Origin: Amoebidium appalachense
Taxonomy: Eukaryota > Ichthyosporea
Assembly: GCA_963693365.1 (NCBI GenBank)
Contig: CAVNZM010000001.1
Location: 12,896,001 to 12,960,000, forward strand
Length of the DNA: 64,000 nucleotides
Direction of reading: 5' to 3'
The notes below the pieces were generated by a model. That model was not told where the DNA came from. It searched no databases and was given only the letters and a program-made list of their open reading frames with translations. How positions within the stretch are numbered: position 1 is the first letter of the stretch; each line of letters starts with the position of its first letter. This document shows, piece after piece, positions 46,156 through 56,971 of the stretch. The position numbers and the translations under genes are program-made.

Positions 46156-47245
46156 CACCACCCCCCCCCCCCCCCCCCCCCCAGATCTCCCCTTCCGGAG
46201 CAACGCCGGCAGATTGGCCCCCCACTTTGCTCCGGCCGAGCTGCTTCGAGCCACCACTACCCTGCAGGAATGCCAGGCCCTGAGTCTCAACCTCGACTCT
46301 CGGGCCTTTTACTCCCGGGTGCAAAAAGTGTTCATCGATTTTTGTGTGGCATCTCGGCTGCAGTCCTCCTCCGGGTCCTACCTCCCGGCCTCCCCACACA
46401 CCGTGCAGCTCTTTCTCGCCTGGTGTGCCCAACGAGGGGTACAGGCCTCTTCCTTGGCCGGCTACAATTCGGCCATCATCAGACTCCACCTCGACATGGG
46501 CCTCCCTGGTCCCTACCCCCACGACAAGTCTCTGGCCTGGTTCCTACGAGGGGTGGGCAGATGGCAGCTTTCTCACAACATCCGGCCCCGATCATCTACC
46601 AGGGAGCCCCTCCTGCCCTCCCACCTCAGCCTACTCCATGGCCAGTGCCCCACCAAGGCCTCCTCGGCCAATCTCCGGCTATGGACGGTCCTCATCGTCG
46701 GTTTTTGTGGTCTCCTCCGTTCGGGGGAATTTACCTCCAAGACCCTGACTTCCTTCGACCCGTCCCGTCACGTTAAAAGGAAGGACGTGACCTTCAGCTA
46801 CACCCCCTCCGGTACTTTGTCCCATGCCACCCTCCACCTGCCAACCTCCAAGACGGATGTACAGGCCCAAGGTGTCAACGTCACTCTCGCTGCCCTGCCC
46901 CTCACCCACTTCTCCCCAGCCCATCTCCTCCGGCAGTTCCTGGATACAACGTCCGGTCAACCCGACGACCCCCTGTTCAGTCTCGGTGGCATTCCCTACA
47001 CCAAGGGTGCTTTCTCTGCCGACTTCCGTGCTCTCCTCTCCCGGGCAGGCCTTTCACCCTCCCGGTTTGCCGGCCACAGCCTCCGAATCGGGGGGGCCAC
47101 AGCCCTGGCTGAGGCCGGGGTCGACAACTCCCGGATCAAACAACTCGGCAGATGGTCCTCCGACTGTTTCCTGATCTATACTCGACTTCGCCCGGCCTCC
47201 ATTGCTGCCACTACCACACGTGTATTCGCCTCTATTCTTAAGTGA
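46040..47245 (+). CDS. Tyrosine recombinase (ORF3) of Ngaro-like copy III, intact
   Basis: 401 residues. A site-specific recombinase of the lambda-integrase fold that would insert the circular cDNA. Residues 1-60 are Pro/Ser-rich and overlap the end of RT in another frame, crossing the C-run near 46161-46182. A core-binding (SAM-like) domain follows at about 65-190 (RVQKVFIDFCVASRLQSSSG, AGYNSAIIRLHLDMG). Catalytic residues by position are Arg227 (CGLLRSGEF), Lys271 (TSKTD), His346-x-x-Arg349 (GHSLRIGG), Trp372 (LGRWSSD) and Tyr380 (FLIYTRLRP). This is the only unbroken YR in the window. Translation from the first ATG would need internal initiation or reinitiation, as it lies within ORF2. Confidence 0.88.
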   Translation: MPFLVTNFSEPDDSDLPCNRSPAPSPPGSTSSYPISWANTTPPPPPPPDLPFRSNAGRLAPHFAPAELLRATTTLQECQALSLNLDSRAFYSRVQKVFIDFCVASRLQSSSGSYLPASPHTVQLFLAWCAQRGVQASSLAGYNSAIIRLHLDMGLPGPYPHDKSLAWFLRGVGRWQLSHNIRPRSSTREPLLPSHLSLLHGQCPTKASSANLRLWTVLIVGFCGLLRSGEFTSKTLTSFDPSRHVKRKDVTFSYTPSGTLSHATLHLPTSKTDVQAQGVNVTLAALPLTHFSPAHLLRQFLDTTSGQPDDPLFSLGGIPYTKGAFSADFRALLSRAGLSPSRFAGHSLRIGGATALAEAGVDNSRIKQLGRWSSDCFLIYTRLRPASIAATTTRVFASILK

Positions 47246-47273
47246 AACCTTTGGAGCAAGCATATTGCTCTCG

Positions 47274-47933
47274 TGCCGTGGTTTACAACCATTGCAGGTT
47301 CACTTTCGTCCAAGGGGATGTCCCCCTAGAGGCAACACACGTCCCGGAGTAGTTTTTCATAGAGGTGTTATTTGTGGAATTTATTGACATAAATATTTTT
47401 TCTGGGTAAACACGTAGGATGGGTGTTTGGTATCAACATAACCATGTAGGCTTCATTTCGTGTTTTAGCAGTTCGCGGTTGGCTGCCCGCACACGGGCAC
47501 CTATTAGCCAATCAAAACATCAGATTCCACATATCACTAGACCGAGTTTTGATTGGCTCGGATCAGATTTCACATATCACTAGATCGATTTTGATTGGCT
47601 CAGATCGGTAGGCTTAGGTATATAAGCACGACAGTTTTTAGCAGATCAGCAAGCTACAAACACATCTTCTGTGTTTAGCACCCACAGCCTTACAGCTATA
47701 TATTCCTTTTTCACCCACCCACCTACACCCACACTCAACCCCCATTGATCCACACATACGTGCTGTTTTTTCACGGGGCGAAGACTTCCCCTGTTTTTTG
47801 GGCACAAGGACCTCACGGATCAATAAATTGATGACTGGGGGCTTGCCGTGGTTTACAACCATTGCAGGTTCACTTTCGTCCAAGGGGATGTCCCCCTAGA
47901 GGCAACACACGTCCCGGAGTAGTTTTTCATAGA
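47274..47933 (+). repeat. Copy III split direct repeats: B1, A2, spacer, B2
   Basis: B1 47274-47363 and B2 47844-47933 (90 bp each, one T longer than in copy II), with full-length A2 at 47364-47713 including TATATAAG (near 47620). The spacer again holds CACGGGGCGAAGAC. Confidence 0.9.
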
Positions 47934-48480
47934 TTCGTAAAATACATCGATCATGTCATGGGTTACGATGGTTTTAAGCCGCTCCTAAACATATACTTAC
48001 GATATCCAACGGGATGGGTTTGGATACTCGGATGGTGAAGGTTACGATGGGTTTCCGCTGCGCATAATGGCATACTTAGTATATCCATTGGGTAGGTTTC
48101 TGACTTTGAAATGGGGGGGTTTGTGTCCGTATTATGGCGGTATTAAGACCGCACGTAACGCTCTCGTATGTATGTTCTATGTATATTCGTATGTATATAC
48201 ATAGGTTATACATTGTACATCCATATGGATATACATAGGTTATACATTGGATATACATAGAATATCCTATGTATAGTGCAATGTATATACATCGGATATA
48301 CATATGACATACGCTTTACGACAATATCCATAAACCCTATGGATGTCGTAAAGCGTATATCCAATGTATATACATAAGACGCTCTGTTTACCCCATGGAA
48401 CTCTTTACACTAACGTAAAGACTTCGTGCAACCACGCCATATGAACTCGCGGTGTGCTTTACGATGGGTGACAGGTTTAC
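47934..48480. repeat. Right half of motif island: TTACGA and GGATATACAT words
   Basis: Repeated TTACGATGG/CGTAA words and a cluster of TATACAT, GGATATACATAGG and ATCCAATGTATATACAT words at about 48160-48370, able to form multiple small hairpins. No gene. Confidence 0.6.
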
Positions 48481-49928
<1,448 letters not shown>

Positions 49929-50633
49929 CTAGTTGTTCGTTTTTTGCCGCTTCGCCCATCGTTTCAACAGTTCTGCCCTGTACTCAGGGTATACATGAAT
50001 CAAAAATTCATCATTCCAAGTACATAAACGCACATTTCCGGTGGGATCCTTTACGCGTACACATAACTTCAGACGTGCAAGATCAAAATTGTATGTGAGG
50101 CCACTGAGTTCATCCCTGCCAAACCCCACCATTTTTTGTTTTTTCCCATCATCAACATAATGCACCTCTATACTCTTCTCCCCCTGGTCATTCCGTGTTC
50201 GTTTTGTTTCAACCACATGGAGTGTATTGTGTTCAGTTGCACCAACAGATGTGCAGGTATACGCACTCTGGGTTTGCCTCCCCTTTAGGTACTTTCCATT
50301 CACATTTCTTTGATGTACACACCCCTCCTTTAAACTCCCATAAGTTCCCTCCAGCAATGTCCACACCAAGCAGCTACCATGAGAACATGCAGCACTAGGA
50401 CCAATGGTACATACACATTTTACATCTTCAATCCTTTTCACTTGATTGTGTTCGTCAACTATGAGCTTCATAACACAGAAAAAGAAACCCTTACGAAAAG
50501 AACGCTGTACCATTCCACGCAACCAAAAGTGTCGGTCACCTTCTTCGCAGTCAACCGGAAGGGGCTTGTTAGGATAGCAGAAACCGAATTTCAAAATAGT
50601 GGCGTCATGAACATATGCACGTGCAGTGCCCAC
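49929..50633 (-). CDS. C-terminal open segment with SWIM zinc finger
   Basis: 234 codons, the largest unbroken frame of the FEN/XPG-SWIM gene. The SWIM motif is C73-x-C75-x7-C83-x-H85 (CVCTIGPSAACSH), preceded by the usual beta-strand pair (GFFFCVMKLIVDEHNQVKRI) and followed by a hydrophobic helix (CLVWTLLEG). The rest is Lys-rich with no domain I recognise and ends in a basic tail (RAELLKRWAKRQKTNN). It overlaps the upstream frame (51045-50605) by 29 bases, so the two were probably one reading frame. The start given is the first Met, not a proven start. Confidence 0.6.
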   Translation of the reverse strand: MGTARAYVHDATILKFGFCYPNKPLPVDCEEGDRHFWLRGMVQRSFRKGFFFCVMKLIVDEHNQVKRIEDVKCVCTIGPSAACSHGSCLVWTLLEGTYGSLKEGCVHQRNVNGKYLKGRQTQSAYTCTSVGATEHNTLHVVETKRTRNDQGEKSIEVHYVDDGKKQKMVGFGRDELSGLTYNFDLARLKLCVRVKDPTGNVRLCTWNDEFLIHVYPEYRAELLKRWAKRQKTNN

Positions 50634-52373
50634 ATATGATTGCCTGGGGGTTGTTTCGAGGTTCCAGTTTCCCGTTCACTTCAACGAGTTTGTCCACAAA
50701 ATATTCATCTAAACGTCTCCGGACACACACTGGCATGCTGCCCTGGTTGTCTTTTGGGTTGTAATTCCAATTCTCGTTTCCCACCGATTGGGTTATTTCG
50801 TTTAGCAATGTTTTGTTTTGCGGGGCCAGTTTTACTGCCCGTAACTTGTCTTCGTCGAGAATACCCTCACCCGTGTGCCTGTCTATACGGCCAGTGATAC
50901 GCCTCTTCATCCCCCCCTTTTCCACGGCATCCAATTCTTCAAATACCAATATTGCCAAGAAACTGGTAATATAGTATGCGCGACGGCGGCGAGGAGTGAT
51001 GGAATGCAGTCCACAATAATGGGTTCCAAATAGTCCGCAAGCCATTCCCGTGTCCTATCGTGTCTGCGTGCAATGGGTTGATGCAAAAATATGATGTTCG
51101 CTCTGATACACGTGATACACATAATCATCCGCCACCGGCTCCTGCGGTAAACTCATGGCATCGTCAATTACCTCCGAAGTTCTTCCTCTTCTTCGCTCTC
51201 CTCCTCCTCTTTCTCTACAAATCCATCCGTTCCATAATCACTATCTTCGTTTTCCCACACATGCACCTTTCCATCATATTCCTCTTCCACACCCTCCATC
51301 ACTAGATCTTCCCCTCCCTCCTTCTCCCCGGCCCCCCCGGCCGTCATACCCCCCTGCACAACATGTGTGTCTGCTGTGTCCTTTTCACCATCTCCATCCT
51401 TCTCTTCTTCCTCCTTCTTACCACGTACCTTCCTCCCTTTCCCCTTCCGAACTTGTTGGATTATCTGAACCAATTGCAAAAACACATCTCCCGCTGTTCC
51501 CGGCCTAATCTTTCATGATTTTCGGTTCACCTGCGACACCACCTCGTGCAGATTCCCCCTTCCGATGCCCTTGATTTTCTTTGAATAATCGCACTTAATC
51601 AAAATGGCAAAATACCAGAGCAATTCCGAGTCCCACCCACAAAAGTCATACTTCGCATCTCGCATAAACACGTCTGCGGGGGTCACAACTTGAAGAACAC
51701 CATACAGTTTTGGGATGCGCACAGCGTTGCTGGAACCAGCAATGGTGCCTGCACCTGCTGTTCGGAGTTTGTATATAACCGTGTTAGGTTATACAAGAGC
51801 AGATCAGAGCCCTCCGTCACGTGACAGCGTGCGCCTGGTTGGTCCGTGCCATGTATGCCAGCTGTGGATCTGCTTCGCCGGTATGGGGCTACCGTCTATG
51901 CAACACCCTCGTCTTTCAACCTCATAGTGATTGCGTCTATTACCCTGTTTTCTAGCTTTGCAGCTTTTCTCCACTGTAATTTTGTTATTCCTTCTTTCTT
52001 CTCTTTCAGTTTCGTTATTTCCACTATGGCCTGTGTCACTTTCGGTGCACGGTCATCGTCGGCTAGTTTCCCATCTTTCCCCAGCCTGCGACCATCAAAC
52101 ACAATTGTGGCTGAATGCCTGTGTTTCTGTAAGTGTTGACCTTGGACATAAATAAAGTGATCCGAAATAGCTGCATAAATATCATCTGTAACGTTTTTGT
52201 CGTCTATCTGTTGTTTTGCTACCAAGTGTGTGTAGACTGCAAAAGGCTTCAAGTTGTATACTTTTACCATCGCAAAAAGCAATGGGGCCCTGTCTCATTT
52301 CAGCTGTTAGATCTGTGGCATCCTTGGACCTAATGCCCAGGGCGGCAACTTGAAGTAAGCCCTTGACACCCAT
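49929..52373 (-). pseudogene. FEN1/XPG-type 5' nuclease fused to a SWIM zinc finger, multiply frameshifted
   Basis: Reads as one gene in several frames. The XPG N-terminal domain opens MGVKGLLQ (52373). A one-base excess in a T4 (A4 on plus, 52241-52244) shifts the frame, after which AVYTHLVAKQ and ATIVFDGRRLGKDGK follow (VFDG codons near 52102). The XPG-I region has GEADPQLAYMARTNQAHAVT (51862-51876 for EADPQ) and EGSDLLLYN (about 51800), close to the usual EAD-Q and EDSDLL acidic motifs. The helix-hairpin-helix (H3TH) is KCDYSKKIKGIGRGNLHEVV (about 51593). Then come a Lys/Glu-rich linker (51168-51485), a segment with FLHQPIARRHDRTREWLADY, and a SWIM domain. FEN/XPG enzymes cut branched DNA at 5' flaps; SWIM domains bind DNA or protein through zinc. 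Frameshifts suggest a decayed gene, though small introns are not fully excluded. Confidence 0.7.
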
Positions 52374-55107
52374 GGCGGAGAGAGGCCGTCAGAAGTAACT
52401 GACTGAGATAAACTACAGTGTGAACTTTTTGGTGAGGTGGGTGTGCGCATATGGTTGCGAGGGACGTTGACGCACTACCACTTGTACACGGTTGCTAGGA
52501 AGCCCAGCACTGGTCAAGCAATCTGGCGCCGCACCTAAATTACAAAATCAATCCGCCGCCAAATTATTCAATTAGGAGCCAAGTAACTGAAGGGCCAATG
52601 TAGCTTGGTTGTGTACACTGTATGATCAGATCGATATGATACCCGACAGCCGGCTCACGGCAGCTGTGGCAACACACCGTGGCTGTGCAGTTGGCGTGCA
52701 TCAATAGGCATGGGAAGAATCTGCTACCAGCCAGCTGAGGATAGACTGATGCCAGTCTGATCACTACGAAGGCAGCGACTTTAGCTATACAAGTAAGCTA
52801 GGGCCCCTAAGAGCTCATGATGTCCGAGCCCCCTACAAAATTTAAAGTCGCCAAATGAAGCTGGGTCCTGAAAGCACAGTGCCTCAGGCTGAACTCCCTA
52901 CCCCCACTGATGGATAATTCCTTAAGTGTGTCCCCGCACCCCCCTTCCCCCCCTTCCAACTTTAAACCTCCGTCTTTCTCGTGCTGAACTGGATGGTAGT
53001 AGCTGGAATGCAAGAACACGACATAAGGATGGACTAGTAGAAGAAACATGTCAGTTTGGGTTCCCCCCCCCCCCCCCCCCCCTCCCTCCCTGTCTGGCCC
53101 TCCACACTCTGCCCCCAGAAGTCTGTTGGCCCGTTTGCAGTATTTGCTTCTGAAGGGTAGTATATCTTTTGGCCACATCAAATTTGATTGGAGGCGAACA
53201 CATCGAATGCGCACCAAGATCGGGTCGGCTGTTCGCGATATACTTTATATATATAGGCTAAACGAAAAGTGGCGCGGTAATATTGACCACATCAAATAGT
53301 ATAGTATAAGTATATCTCGATATAAAGGCTTGTCCTATACTTTTCAAATTGTGTTATAGTAAAATGTGTTTAATGGCCATAGAACATTTCTGTTTTTCTA
53401 AAAGAACTATAGTTTTTTTCTACTTTGAAAAACATACATCTTGAAGATATATACTCATAGACCGGTTTAGAAATGATTTTTTTCAAATTTTGCCTAACCT
53501 TATATGGCTCACCGGAACAATTCGAATCTTGTGATTGGTTGCGCCAAAAGTAAGGGCCAAAGTAAGGGCCGCTCAGGCGGTGTCAGGCCAAAATCTCAGA
53601 CCGACAGCCTCTCAAAAGCAGTTAGGCCCCGATTTTACTTAGAAAGTTGGTTTTCGTCCATAAGAAAAGGTTTTAGGAAATAAAAAGACGCGCAAAAATG
53701 ATATAAGCAGTCGAGGTGCTCCGACAACGCCTATATCGGTAAAATCATCAAAAACCCGTCTTGCACAGCCTCTTACCACCTTGCCTCGAGGTCGATCGTC
53801 TATGATGATATTATGCTTTTTGCCTGTTTTCGCTACAAAATAGGCGCCGGACACCCCATGTTGCTTATACAAAAATTGCTTGTCGCTTTGTTTATCAAAT
53901 TATTTATTAATGGAGGAAAACCCCTTTTCTATTCAAATTATTGATTTTAAGCATTACAAGCAGGATTAGGTATATGACCGCCGATCACTCAGCCCTTCAT
54001 TTCGCCAGTTCGGCTGGCTGGATCTCCCTAGAGCGAAGCAAACACATTGAGATTCTCAATTAGTAAATCTAAATTGGTTAATATAGTACATAGATGGCGA
54101 GGAAATTAATTCGCCAATTCTAGCGAAATCAACAAATTTTCTATGGTCAAATGACTTGGTAAAAATTAGTAAAATCTGCTATATTTTTATGGGACATTTT
54201 TATTGGCTCTAGAAGAGGAGAAACGTCAAGTATAGTAAATTTACTTTTTATTTAGCAAGGCTTTCAAAAACATAAGCAAAAAGGGCCTGTTGCCGGTTCT
54301 ACTATGATTGGTCAAGTCAGATAGTTTAAAGTGTGCAGCCAATGAGCGACTCTGGCGGATCCTTAACAATGTCAACATGTGTACGCAATCCGACTGATTG
54401 GGTAACAACCAGGATAATCTATATCTCATTTTCAAGGAAATGCAGTTTTCGGCCGGCAGCATCGCGGGTAACCCACCGTTGCTAAAATGAGCCGCATATC
54501 AGCCAACGTGCGGCTAGTTCCCGATCTCAGTCACATAAGGTACGGCCACGTGACCGAGATTGGGTCCAAGGAGATAGAGGAGGGGTATGGGGGGGGGGGG
54601 GGGGAGGACTGAGCGGTTTGGTGGCAATGGCATCAAGAAATAGATGGATCGCGGCACCAATCAGATGCGCAGCCTGAGGTCTGCCCGGATCTAAGAGAGC
54701 GGCGTTCCGTTTGGACCTCATGCCAATCACAAACCTTGGGAAAAAAGCAAATTCTTGGCGGTCCAAAGTCCTTGGTGATACTGGATCGCAAACAACATTA
54801 TGGTATTGGTCTCTTTTACGTTATTAGATAACTGCCAGGCGATCGAAGATTTGTGATTGGCCATTAAATAATGGAAAGAGCTGGCGGTCAGATCTATAAA
54901 CATGTGATCGACTGCCAAACACCATGCGCTTCAATATCTGTAAAAATAGAACATGCTTATCCTGCTGTCAGAATGTGTACTAGAGGTTGGATCTATGGAG
55001 ATAGGAGAGGGTATGGGGGGAAGATCTGCTAGGAAATCGAGGGATTGTGACAGATCGGGTTTTTCAAAAGCTGTAGCGGTTGGATTTTAAAGATGTAACT
55101 TGAGTCG
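52374..55107. other. No recognisable gene
   Basis: AT-balanced unique sequence with a C-run at about 53065-53082 and a G-run at about 54588-54604. Small minus-strand frames (for example 53639-53872, GVSGAYFVAKTGKKHNIIID) look protein-like but match no family I know. 52374-52800 would contain any promoter of the nuclease gene; no clear TATA box is seen. Confidence 0.45.
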
Positions 55108-55359
55108 ATGACCAACACGTGGCGAGCGGGGCAAAGCCCCGCGGGGGCGAGCCGCGGGGCGAGCGCAGCGAGCCCGAGAGCGAGTCTGACTCTTCAGCAA
55201 TCGGTGACCGAATTCGGAAAAAAAAATCGCTTAATGGAGAAGGCTACGTCAAATCTTGGCCAAAAAATCTATAGCCTACACGAAGTGTACACAAAAACAT
55301 ATCCCAACCGAGATTGGGCCCACATCGCCGTGGGGAACCCACTAGATCGTTTAAAGTAA
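55108..55359 (+). CDS. Small hypothetical frame across a GC-rich hairpin
   Basis: 83 codons: an Ala/Ser/Arg-rich first half encoded by the GC-rich palindromic segment, then a more ordinary second half (KATSNLGQKIYSLHEVYTKT). No family recognised. Could be the remains of a mobile-element protein or chance. Confidence 0.15.
   Translation: MTNTWRAGQSPAGASRGASAASPRASLTLQQSVTEFGKKNRLMEKATSNLGQKIYSLHEVYTKTYPNRDWAHIAVGNPLDRLK
55126..55142. repeat. Perfect 7-bp hairpin in a GC-rich patch
   Basis: GCGGGGC, AAA, GCCCCGC, followed by GCGAGC-rich imperfect repeats to about 55184. The patch stands out from AT-rich surroundings. Confidence 0.7.
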
Positions 55360-56305
55360 AATATATCAATGGAATTCGTGTCACAGATAACAAATGACAT
55401 GATCAAATTCCATGTAGCTCATATTAAGTGAACTTGTAGTTAAACACTGTTTTGTATGCTTGCTTATGGGCCTCCCCTATGCTCCATCTGTTGTTTTGTG
55501 TGGGTAAACGGGAAAACAGAGTGCACAGATGGGTGTTATGTTAGACACAACACAGAGACACACGGGAGAAACACAACCAGAGAGGTGGAACGATTACTGG
55601 GGCCATAGGAAATGATTCGACTGCTTGATATTTATTCCAAGGTGAAGTTCCTTTTATACTCAGAAATGTGAAATCGATAAACCAATCAAAAGAACGAAAA
55701 CTCTATTTTCCAATCAGAAAGACGAAAACTATGAGTGTAAAATAAATTGATCGAAATGCCTGTCTACACATAGAAGATAAAACGCAATCCTCTAATGAAA
55801 GAAATCTTCTAATAAAACTACGGAAACATTTAACAAAATGAAGCCACTTATGTAACTATTAGTTCACATCATACATTTATACATGTTCTTAACATAACAC
55901 GTCTAAATATAAGTATTCCTAATAGCTGGAGTACATAGAACAATGCTACGTCGTGAGAAAAGAAGGAAAAGGAATGAGGATAGAAATGAATGGAATGGGA
56001 AAGGAATCGAATAGAATTAATGAGGAATGTAGATTACTATATTTGGGAAACTACAACGAGATCTGATTGGATGACATATTTAGACATTGACACAAATAAC
56101 AATACGTGTGCGCGGGCTAAATATTTCGATGTGTACACAGATCTAAGATATCGGTGCACACGGAAACAGAAAGGAAAGAAAGAAAGGAAGAAAGGAAAAG
56201 GGAAAAGGAAACAAACTACAACAAACTAATAAACAAATACAAAACTCAACTTCTAAGTCTTGCCGATAATCATGGAAGATGACACCATCCCCCCCCCCCC
56301 CCCCC
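55360..56305. other. No recognisable gene
   Basis: AT-rich unique sequence, a GAAAG-rich purine tract near 56168-56215 and a C-run at 56289-56305. Nothing else seen. Confidence 0.5.
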
Positions 56306-56387
56306 TGTTGGAAGATGGTATCGTTATCCAGTCCGATCGCATGAATCAGATCATGATGATCGGCTGGTGGCCTGCGAGATCTTAACC

Positions 56388-56460
56388 GATCTCGTAGCTC
56401 AGTTGGTAGAGCACTCGGCCGGAGATAGAGGGGTCGCGGGTTCAAATCCCGTCGGGATCA
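56388..56460 (+). tRNA. tRNA-like sequence 1, anticodon-position GGA, probably not functional
   Basis: 73 bases fold as a cloverleaf: acceptor GATCTCG/CGGGATC fully paired (one G-T), D stem GCTC/GAGC, T stem GCGGG/CCCGT with loop TTCAAAT, A box TAGCTCAGTTGG, B box GGTTCAAATCC, discriminator A, then T6 within 10 bases. The anticodon loop reads CCGGAGA, giving GGA, but position 33 is C rather than T and the anticodon stem (CTCGG/TAGAG) has a G-A mismatch. A GGA anticodon would be Ser, yet there is no long variable arm. Best read as a tRNA-derived pseudogene or SINE head. Confidence 0.6.
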
Positions 56461-56762
56461 TCTTTTTTCTCATCCTCTTCTCGCTGGGGTAAAAGCCAGC
56501 ACGCCTTTACCGGCGTCATCACAACCATCGGCAGTGGTTAGGTAGTGAGTGATCTCAAGGCTAGCAAGATCGCTAGTCTCTGCACCAGGACAAAATCCAA
56601 AATGGTAGCATGAACAGGGGTTCAGTGGGGACTGAGGGGGCAGTCCATCCTAACCTGATTCTGCGGTTCGTCCTGAGTGGGGATGTTGGAAGATGGTATC
56701 GTTATCCAGTCCGATCGCATGAATCAGATCATGATCGGCTGGTGGCCTGCGAGATCTTAACC

Positions 56763-56835
56763 GATCTCGTAGCTCAGTTGGTAGAGCACTCGACTGGAGA
56801 TAGAGGGGTCGCGGGTTCAAATCCCGTGGGGATCA
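56763..56835 (+). tRNA. tRNA-like sequence 2, anticodon-position GGA, probably not functional
   Basis: Same fold as the copy at 56388. The anticodon loop is CTGGAGA with the normal T33. The stem CTCGA/TAGAG keeps the same G-A mismatch, and the acceptor has a new G-G mismatch at the last pair (GATCTCG/GGGGATC). T6 follows. In translation this body gives LVAQLVEHSTGDRGVAGSNP, a familiar false protein from tRNA-like repeats. Confidence 0.6.
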
Positions 56836-56971
56836 TCTTTTTTCTCATCCTCTTCTCGCTGGGGTAAAAGCCAGCACGCCTTTACTGGCGTCATCACAAC
56901 TATCGTCAGTGGTTAGGTTGTGATCTCAAGGTTAGCAAGATCGCTAGTCTCTGCACCAGGACAAAATCCAA

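Larger units (their letters stand above)
42571..47933 (+). mobile_element. Ngaro-like YR retrotransposon, copy III
   Basis: 5363 bp: a shortened A1 (42571-42865), broken gag, broken RT-RNaseH, intact YR, B1 (47274-47363), A2 (47364-47713), spacer and B2 (47844-47933). Nucleotide differences from copy II are scattered through the whole length, including several one-base and four-base indels, so it is older. No target-site duplication at the ends (left flank GTTGGTAA, right flank TTCGTAAA). Confidence 0.9.
56306..56971 (+). repeat. Tandem duplication of a 290-bp tRNA-like unit
   Basis: TGTTGGAAGATGGTATCG begins units at 56306 and 56686; both run to CACCAGGACAAAATCCAA (ends near 56598 and 56971). 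Each has an upstream arm of about 80 bp, a tRNA-like body with A and B boxes, T6 just after the body, and a tail of about 130 bp. The spacing between bodies is 375 bp. Confidence 0.85.

Noticed and set aside
56388-56835. Two functional tRNA-Ser(GGA) genes
   Set aside because: No long variable arm, a shared anticodon-stem mismatch, one copy lacking T33 and the other with an acceptor mismatch.
56610-56867. Protein-coding frame containing QLVEHSTGDRGVAGSNP
   Set aside because: It is the translation of the tRNA-like body, a known source of spurious protein predictions.
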